Source of the DNA: Triatoma infestans
Taxonomy: Eukaryota > Arthropoda > Insecta > Hemiptera > Reduviidae
Assembly (NCBI GenBank): GCA_011037195.1
Contig: JAAEAF010003068.1
Coordinates: 1 to 64,000 of the forward strand
Length of the DNA stretch: 64,000 nt
Direction of reading: 5' to 3'
Position numbers and translations under genes: made by a program. The notes under the pieces were generated by a model. That model saw only the letters and a list, made by a program, of their open reading frames with translations. It was not told the origin of the DNA and did no database searches. Every line of letters begins with the position of its first letter. The stretch's first letter is position 1. Positions 57,087 through 64,000 of the stretch are shown one piece after another.

Positions 57087-58685
57087 TTAATAATTTTGAA
57101 CATGAATATATGCTACTTTAATATAATTAACAATGGAGACCCAGTTACGACCATTCAAACAGGCCAGTACTTCCTCTGCAGAGAGCTGCAGCTGGCCAAG
57201 GTAGTGGCCATTATTCAGGGTTGGAATTAAATACCTAATTCCAGAGAGTCTCTTACAATTTGCTATGAAGTGATATATTCGGTCAGCTACAATATCGTTA
57301 CACAGTTGAAATGGTTCACATTCGGCTTTTTGATACGGAGCAAAGCTCACTAACTTCGATACCTCCACGAGTCTTCATTAGCCAACGCGTATGTTCCAAA
57401 GGCAGATTGCACATCAAGTAATGATTATTCCCAAGATCAAACTTGAGCTCTCTCTATAAAGGATAAGCTTCGTATTTTAAAAGGATAAAAGCATACTGCA
57501 CTTTGAAGTCTAAGTTGAGCCTTTTTTGCAACTGCCCAAATATATCACTTCATCTATCTATATTATTTAAACTGATTACCAAATTTATTTTACACTGATC
57601 CATAAGATTCAAGATATCATTAAACCAATATAGCTTTTTCTCAACAATATGTGTAGCAACAATTTTAGGGAATCTACCATCCGGCATGCCAAAAACTTTG
57701 AGGATGTAATTACAATGTAATTTGAAAGTATGCGTGAAAATGGGGAGAAACCAACTTCGTTATAGATGAATGCGGATGGAGTAAACATCGGTAAGTAACC
57801 CAAACAACCTTTTAATAAAAAAGCGAAATAACTTTTCCGGTTCATCATGGAAAACCAACCCCAAACTTGAGCTCCATAACTGGAGCGGCTGACCGTATTA
57901 AAAAGCCTGAGTTTTGAATGATAATTTATATTATTATTTTCAATAAAATGTTTGCACAGGGTGTTCAGACCCTGTTTCGCTTTAGATAGCTTTTCTTTTA
58001 GATGGGTACGAAAGGTTAATTTAGAAGACAAGGTTATCCCCCACTAATTATAGTTATTAACAATTTCTATCTTTTCCTTATTAAAAAAAACCATCTGTCA
58101 TTTTTTGCCAGTTTTCCTCCATTCATAAAGACCATAATCTTAGATTTGCTCATATTAATTTTTAAATTCCACAAAGCAGTATAACTAGCCAGGCAGTTAA
58201 TCATGGGGCAGTGAACTGCATCAATTGCGGTTCAGAAGAAAGAAGCACTATGTCGTCGCCATAGGCTAAGATCTTTATTTTCTTTGAACCTACTACAATT
58301 CCTCCCCCATCTAGACATTCCTCTATATCATTGATAAACAATGAGAAGAGGAGCGGACTGAGTAGGCAGCCTTGCCTTACGCCCATCTTTATTTCGAATT
58401 CAGTGTTTCTTCTCTCCCAACATCAAACCGATCGAACAGGATCCGTCAGCAAACCCTCAATGGACTGAATAACCTTAGTGGAAACCCTCAAATTGTAAAA
58501 GTTTCAAAATTAAAGAATACCGATCAACGGTATCGAACGCGGCGGAGAAATCCACGAAGAAAGCATACTCTTTGTCCTCCTTGACACTAAGCTTCAACCT
58601 AACCAGGTTTACAAGGGTAAATATATTATCAATAGTAGAGTAGTTTTCTCTGAATCCAGCTTGGAACTCATTCAGCACGCCATTA
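57087..58685 (-). pseudogene. LINE reverse transcriptase to C-terminus, decayed
   Basis: Minus-strand reading. EFQAGFRENYSTIDNIFTLV and FFVDFSAAFDTVDR (first catalytic Asp region) lie at 58540-58680. GVRQGCLLSPLLFSLFINDI and AYGDDIVLLS (the YADD box with Gly) lie at 58201-58385. NLKINMSKSKIMVFMNGGKL lies in another frame at about 58110-58180. The thumb, with RTHLKEKLSKAKQGLNTLC and SSYGAQVWGW, lies at 57609-58031. The end (57087-57368) has YHFIANCKRLSGIRY, a decayed knuckle. At least three frameshifts. It is truncated in the early RT domain near 58685; the endonuclease is missing. Clade not assigned. Confidence 0.93.
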
Positions 58686-58689
58686 CATT

Positions 58690-60164
58690 ACTTTACTAAT
58701 GGCAGGTGCAAACAATAACGCCCTTTATGTTATCATTAATACAGATTTCATGGAAGGCAAAAAAGTATAGAAAATTATAGCAAAAAAGATGAAACATTCC
58801 TTTCCACCATCACTGATAATGCGATTATCTTACAACTTCGTCTAAAAAAAAAGTCACGAAATTTACTCACACAGCAACCCCGCGGTTGTTATATCATTAT
58901 ACTTCTATAAGATACAGTTGAAGAGGTAGTAATGAAGCTGTCCAAGTGTACTATCCTTGACATAAAGATCGAGTTTCTTACATAGAGAATGACTTGAAAT
59001 GCTGTAATATTAAGGTCGTACACGCATATCATAACCGGTTAACTATTTAATGGAAATTATTACCAAGAATTATCCCATAATAATTGGATAATAAGATGGA
59101 AAAAAAGAAACAATAATCACGTTATATTGTAGTCTACTAGACGGACGGCCGTTTACTGTGTTAATGAAATAAAAGCCAGCCAAACCCTCATACTATCTGC
59201 TCCATGGTTTAATCTGATTAAGCTAAATATTTCGAAATTTTCTTCAAGCTATGCAAATACGTTATCTAATACTGTTAAAGAACATTGCCGTTATTCTTTA
59301 GTACACACTTACTCGCTCTTTAAGGTTTGTTAAATTGTTAAAATGTATACATCTAATTAGTTGCTTTAAAATTTAATTTTGAATAAACACTTGGTATTTA
59401 CTTTATTTCTGCTAAAGTCAACATTAAAAATAAATAAGATTTAATGAATACTATACTCTAGAATCCTCTTCCTGTTCAATTTTTCAAATGCAATTACAAA
59501 CATTATTTTCAATTTTTGGAATTCCGAACAATCTTTTTATACATGAATAGTTAGTCCATTATTTGAAACAAATAATTTACTTTTAACATTTTCAGATAAA
59601 GAAACACTTAACACCACCCTATTACTTGCAATAAAATATAAATTACAAGTAATATCACATTAGTAACAGAGATGCGATAATAACAATTTGGACATTGGCG
59701 AAGCCAGTCTGGTTGATGTTAGTTGCCGGTTAAAAAGAACATATTCCTTATTATTATTATTCCTCATATATTATTCCTTATATTCCTTAATAATATTATT
59801 ATTATTATTATTGTTTAAATAGGTGTCAGGGTATCAGTACAGTATTGAATGGTGAGTTTTTCTGAGTAAGTGAGATAGTTTTGTGTGGTTAAGTTTGTGT
59901 AGTGAGTAAAGTTTGTAATCTTTTGAATCAGCAAAATAGATTCCAATTTAAATATTTTATCTGGAATACAAGCAATGCTATTTGCACAACATTTGAGATC
60001 TGAGAGTTTGGGAACATGGATATGCCCCAAATACTACCATTATTTAATGAAATTAAGATGATGTAGGACTGATTTAGGGGCAGTAAAAGATGACTGCAGA
60101 GCTGCTGTGGTACTGTAATGGTTGTAGTGCAGTGCAGGATAAGCAGTAATCCTTGATAGTAAAT
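58690..60164. other. Unassigned AT-rich DNA
   Basis: No gene or element recognised; (ATT)n runs at about 59747-59812. The minus frame 59815-60030 has no motif. Confidence 0.5.
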
Positions 60165-60239
60165 AAATTTTTTACTTTCTCTTACTGTTATTAAGTAAGA
60201 GTAAGTATTGCGTCAGAGAAATTTTCCAAGATAGCCTGC

Positions 60240-60302
60240 TACTTTTTGTGGTCATCGACCACTTTCGGGCGTTCGCCCATCATCAGGTGATTTTGTCAAA
60301 CA
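60240..60302 (-). ncRNA. Hammerhead-ribozyme-like motif, left arm
   Basis: Minus strand: CTGATGA (60280-60286), T, hairpin GGGC-GAAC-GCCC (intact), GAAAG (consensus GAAAC), TGGTC, GATGACCACAAAAAG. Stem II is the best of the set; the second box and stem I carry changes. Confidence 0.55.
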
Positions 60303-60736
60303 GTGTAATAACATAGACTTGCACAGAACAAATGCAGTTGATACCCTGGATTTCAAAAGTCTTTGTTATGACGGAACTAGGTTAAGAGGGATGTTGCTAC
60401 CTGAATGGGAAAACACATGTTTCGGTCCTTTAAGGACGTTGTTCCCTTTTTAAATGGAAACATCAATGAGTTGGAAGTATAACTTAAACAATATTTCTTG
60501 AAGGAGATAATAAACAATATTTTTGTTACTTTGATAATTATTTACCCATACACATCTTATTATTACTATTCATTAATTTATAACAGATTGAAATAACACG
60601 AAAGTGTAAGCCTTGGGCCACTGTGAAATAGTTACTGATAAGAAATGATAGAATCCGAGCTGAATGATCGTAAGATAGTATAGATTTAGATCAACTGTAT
60701 AGTATATGCTCTGTGCAAATCTATGTTATTACACTG

Positions 60737-60797
60737 TTTGACAAAAACATCCTCATGATGGGCGAACGCCCGAAACCAGTCAATGACCACAAAAAGA
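60737..60797 (+). ncRNA. Hammerhead-ribozyme-like motif, right arm
   Basis: CATC, CTCATGA (60752-60758; G to C in the invariant G5), T, hairpin GGGC-GAAC-GCCC, GAAAC, CAGTC, AATGACCACAAAAAG. One core base is lost, so this copy should be inactive, but the arrangement matches 25352-25412. Confidence 0.55.
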
Positions 60798-60954
60798 AGC
60801 AGGCTATCACGGAAAGTATCTCTGATGCTTTCCAGCTCTGCGGAACCAACCACAACAACTATAGTAGTACTATTAACGCATCAAATTTTCGATAAAGGTT
60901 TTCACAGGAAATATACATTTTGAGCTCCTGGGCCCAAAAAAATTTTAGAACAAG

Positions 60955-60955
60955 G

Positions 60956-60998
<43 letters not shown>
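60955..60998 (+). repeat. (GT)n microsatellite
   Basis: About 22 GT units, at the position where other family A copies have a short GTGTGTG run. Confidence 0.95.
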
Positions 60999-60999
<1 letters not shown>

Positions 61000-61304
61000 A
61001 GCAGAGCGCAAAAACGGAAAATCACAGAAAGTTCAAACTTGATATTCCATTTAGGTATCACCATGGGATCCGATAGGAAGTTATCCGTCAAAATTTCTCA
61101 ACCATCATCGTAACTACCTCTTTACTGAATGGATTTAATGTTTTGCTATTTTCTTTAAACTTAGCAAATCAACTGCACACATAAGGAGTTACAACCTTTA
61201 ATTTGAAACATTTCTCCGAGAAAATTAATTTAAGGGGGACTTTTTGGAGTGGGGGGGGATGTTTTCCTCTAATGTGCTAATTTTAGTTTATTATACAACT
61301 CAAT

Positions 61305-61551
61305 TAGGGAAGGGATTAGCTCAGTGGTAGCGCGCTGGACTAGCAACGCGGAGATCACGGGTTCGAATCCAGCCGTGCTACCCTTAGATTTTCTCTTCCT
61401 AGGAGCCCCTACAGCTCACTGTCCGGTGATGGACAGTGTTGTCTGCAACGGGAGAACACTGTCCGAAGGCCGGCAGTCCACTGACAAGGCTCCGGGCGCA
61501 AATGACCATAGATGGTGAGACGCCTTAAATTAAAAAAAACAAAAAAAAAAA
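61305..61551 (+). mobile_element. tRNA-derived SINE with perfect 10 bp duplication
   Basis: Flanked by ACAACTCAAT (61295-61304, 61552-61561). The head has TAGCTCAGTGG (box A), GACTAGCAACGCGG and GGTTCGAATCC (box B). The body has CTCACTGTCCGGTGATGGAC, GAGAACACTGTCCGAAGGCC and ends GAGACGCCTTAAATTAAAAA. Young-looking copy. The 64-codon frame inside is not a gene. Confidence 0.95.
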
Positions 61552-61654
61552 ACAACTCAATCACTTAAATAATATTAATTAGAATTAAATATGCTGTCAA
61601 AATTCCAAGTTTGAACAAAAATTAATTGACCGGAAGTGCGTTTTTACTTAACAG

Positions 61655-62105
61655 TGAAATGTATTTGGTGTGGATGTGTTGTGGTGCTTGTGGCGTGAGC
61701 GGTTTTGTAAAGGGGCTTCTAAGTATATATGTTTAAGAGAGTGAAGTATCAGAAATAAGAAAGTAGTCACCACTGCTAACTTATTAATAAATATATCCTA
61801 TTAAAATAGTAACTCCAAGTATTTGCAAATAAATTACTAACTTATTAATATGCACTGATGCTAAGAGAGCGAAAACCAAGTGTTCTGCTTCGGTCTCTAC
61901 AACCAACTGTTCCGAAGGAATGTCTTCTAATTGTTATTTCAAATCTTCCCCTGTGAGAAGAAGGGGTACACAATGCTATCAAGTTCATGAACTCTAAAAG
62001 ACAATAGTGGTCTTCTATCTGAAATGTCCTTTTGCAAGGGAATGTCACATATTTTGATTTATTTTTCAAATTAAATATATTTTTATATTTCTTGCATCCA
62101 TCGCA
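61655..62105 (-). mobile_element. Solo LTR, subfamily 2 (451 bp)
   Basis: On the minus strand starts TGCGATGGATGCAAG and ends ACATTTCA, with a perfect 4 bp duplication ACAG (61651-61654, 62106-62109). Family A text continues unbroken across the insertion. Homologous to 52996-53553. Confidence 0.9.
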
Positions 62106-62579
62106 ACAGTTTTCCGTTTTTGTTTTTTTTATCGTTTTCTCCCAAAAAAACTCCGACCGATTTTATTATAAATTTGTTTCATTAACTTTGAATATTAAGA
62201 CTTACATCACTTTTGTTTGAATCTTTTGTCCAAGAAAGTTCATTTAAAGAAGTTTTAGGCGGGGGAGGGAGAAGGTTATGCTTTCCGCCAAAAAGGTCTT
62301 TTTATTAAGTTTCACTTCTCTCATTGATAACAAACTGAAGGTGAGTAAATATTTAATACAAATTATAAGTTTAAGAAAGTTCTTCGCTTAAATCTATGGA
62401 ACTGCAGTACGAGAAAGTCCTAGTGTGACATTTTCTCATTCTTCAAGTGAGATTTTTTGTTAAAAAACTGCATTCACTGCCTAGTATAATCCCCAATTAT
62501 ATGCTCTAAGTGGAGACGGGTGTGGATTTGCTGTTGTTGTTTACTTTTAGGATGCTTTTCAATTACTGTCTGTTGAAAA

Positions 62580-63130
62580 ATTAGCTTATTGGCTTATTGG
62601 AAAGCTTACTGGTATGGTAGTTGGATAAGGTTGGCGGACAAATATGACTGTGTGTTTAGCCCCTCTATTACTGACTGGGGGTGCTGGAGAGGAGATCAGC
62701 CAGGATTAGAATGGTTCATCGGGAGGAAGTTACTGCGTCGGCTAGGGCATCCGTTAGATTTTCACATTATGGACAGTTGGATATGAATAAAAAGCTATTT
62801 TCCTTTGAACGGCCCGATGATGATATGACATACACGCTGCTTCAGCATTTGCGATGGCTTTTTAAGCTAAATGATGAACTTTTATACCTGAATCACACTC
62901 CTTGGCTGGAGAGGAATGTCCAGACGTGTTCTCTATGCAATTTAAATGCTAGTAGAGAAGATATCGTTCACTTTCTCACAGTCTGCCCTATACTAACGGA
63001 ATTTTGATTACGTTATTTGGGTGCCCGTATACCTTCACTGTGACCTTCACTGAATTATTTAAATGCCCTGGACTGTCCATGGTCTCATAAATTTCGCCAG
63101 GTCTGCTTGGTGCTACGTTTTCAGTTGATG
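62580..63130 (+). pseudogene. LINE ORF2 C-terminal region, decayed
   Basis: 62681-63005 reads RFSHYGQLDMNKKLFSFE, then LLQHLRWLFKLNDELLYLN, WLERNVQTCSLCNLNASRED and IVHFLTVCPIL. The ending is a C-x2-C...H-x4-C knuckle like those at 55451 and 57300. A stop after LTEF is followed in frame by LRYLGARIPSL, the expected continuation. 62589-62700 in another frame may be its upstream part. A 3' untranslated tail may extend to about 63470 (CTCCGGCTGACAGGTTTCCC). No reverse transcriptase or duplication found. Confidence 0.78.
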
Positions 63131-63689
63131 TAGGAATTTAATTTTTAATTGTTGTTTAATGTTCATCATATAACTTAATTTGGTATCATTGCAATTTATT
63201 TATTAACCATAAGATTTTTTTGTTGTTTTTTTATACTATTCTTTGATTTATGCAATTTCGATAAAAGTTTATCTCTTCATTTAATTTTTATTGCATTAAT
63301 TCCTTAAATTAATTTACTTTTGTGCATTGTATTGCATTTTGATTGATGTCACTAATTGTTTTTAGTAATATGAAGCTTGTTGGTTCAATTAGTATTTGGA
63401 TTTAAATTGGTTTTGTTTTAACATCAACCTCCGGCTGACAGGTTTCCCAAGCCGTATATACTTGTGTTTACGTTTTGCTATAGACGTTTATGTTTACGTT
63501 TTACGAATGTTTACGTTTTACATTTTGTGTTTTTTAATCAAGTATATTATTATTATTCAATGAAGGTATAAATTTAACTAGTTTAATAAACAACTAATTA
63601 CATCATGTGTTCCAAAAGGAGGAGCCTGGAGACTAATGAGACTGGAAATATATATACATGATAATTTTATTTATATATATATATTATTA

Positions 63690-63728
<39 letters not shown>

Positions 63729-64000
63729 ATATTATTTTAATTATTATATATATATTTTTATTAATATATTATTATTGATATATTATATTATATTTATATT
63801 TATATTATTTATTTTATTTTAAAATATATTGATATATATATTGAAAAACGATCTGATGAAAAGAATATACAGATATGTCAATATCATCAACGAAAGTAAG
63901 TGGCAGCAGAAATTGCTAGTAATCACAGACTAATTCAACAAATTGTTTTATTTTGCCAAAAAAAAAACATATTCTATTGAAAGCACTTTCATGAAACATG
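63131..64000. other. AT-rich DNA, probable LINE 3' tail then low-complexity repeats
   Basis: Up to about 63470 it may be the LINE 3' untranslated region. 63650-63840 is a chain of TA and ATT microsatellites. The rest is unassigned. Confidence 0.5.
63650..63840 (+). repeat. (ATT)n / (TA)n low-complexity block
   Basis: Nearly 200 bp of alternating TA and ATT units with (ATT) about 14 units at 63688-63727. Confidence 0.9.

Larger units (their letters stand above)
60227..60876. mobile_element. Hammerhead-like inverted-repeat element (650 bp)
   Basis: The left arm (60231-60340) and right arm (60712-60840) are inverted copies sharing AGCCTGCT, TTTTGTGGTCATCGACCA, GGGCGTTCGCCCATCATCA, ACAGTGTAATAACATAGA and CTTGCACAGA. 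Flanks CGTCAGAGAAATTTTC (60211-60226) and CGCATCAAATTTTC (60877-60890) are both family A text and represent a duplicated site of about 15 bp. Between the arms a minus-strand GTCCTTAAAGGAC hairpin precedes CGAAACATG (about 60410-60440). The 60-codon frame 60713-60895 is not a gene. Confidence 0.82.
60165..62460 (+). repeat. Family A dispersed repeat, most complete, with three nested insertions
   Basis: The family A text runs 60165-60226, 60877-61304, 61562-61654 and 62106-62460. Key blocks: TTTTTACTTTCTCTTACTGT; ATTTTCGATAAAGGTTTTCA; TTTGAGCTCCTGGGCCC; a long GT run; AACTTGATATTCCATTTAGG; TTTCTCAACCATCATCG; CTCTAATGTGCTAATTTTAG; ATTCCAAGTTTGAACAAAAA; GACCGGAAGTGCGTTTTTAC; TTTTCCGTTTTTGTTTTTTT; GTTCATTTAAAGAAG; and a final TACGAGAAAGTCCTAGTGTG. 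It is interrupted by a hammerhead-like element, a SINE and a solo LTR, each with its own duplication. Confidence 0.88.

Noticed and set aside
1..64000. CRISPR arrays, operons or ribosome-binding sites
   Set aside because: No regularly spaced repeats or prokaryotic gene organisation; the content is clearly eukaryotic.

Overview
This is an AT-rich (by eye about two-thirds A+T) eukaryotic window with no convincing host gene. The track of frames is dominated by stops, no open frame exceeds about 200 codons, and every frame that I recognise belongs to a decayed transposable element. The mix of elements points to an invertebrate, most likely an arthropod and plausibly an insect. It includes I/R1-type LINEs with RNase H, a mariner transposase, a Helitron helicase, a PIF/Harbinger-like MITE, a tRNA-derived SINE, short solo LTRs and inverted-repeat elements carrying hammerhead-ribozyme-like motifs. 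I cannot name the species.

Layout. 1-4000: AT-rich DNA with two pairs of local direct repeats. 4000-7035: fragments of a very common dispersed repeat ('family A'), a mariner pseudogene and an RNase H LINE remnant on the minus strand. 7-15 kb: mostly unassigned, with two SINEs, one solo LTR and a hammerhead-like locus at 12 kb. 15.3-20.3 kb: a GTCTC-rich inverted-repeat element split by a family A copy, a solo LTR, another family A copy, and an internally deleted Helitron with both ends visible. 21.4-25.8 kb: three hammerhead-like inverted-repeat elements and a 514 bp MITE with a perfect TTA duplication. 27-29 kb: a family A copy split by a solo LTR. 29-43 kb: mainly unassigned DNA with family A fragments and one LINE scrap. 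43.6-45.7 kb: a family A copy split by a 5'-truncated RNase H LINE with a 13 bp duplication. 47-54.5 kb: SINEs, a small hammerhead-like element with a 12 bp duplication, and a stack in which a solo LTR interrupts a SINE. 55-58.7 kb: two minus-strand LINE remnants, one with a reverse transcriptase. 60.1-62.5 kb: one family A copy interrupted in turn by a hammerhead-like element, a SINE and a solo LTR. 62.6-63.2 kb: another LINE tail.

The strongest unexpected signal is the set of short elements (about 170-650 bp) with inverted arms. Their arms contain a CUGANGA box, a small hairpin, a GAA(A)C box and a NUH triplet, and at least four of the copies are flanked by 12-15 bp duplications. They look like Penelope-related or retrozyme-like elements. 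The second signal is family A itself: about 20 copies in 64 kb, internally repetitive, without any plausible protein, and the preferred landing site for the other elements. Nested insertions with clean duplications give a readable order of events.
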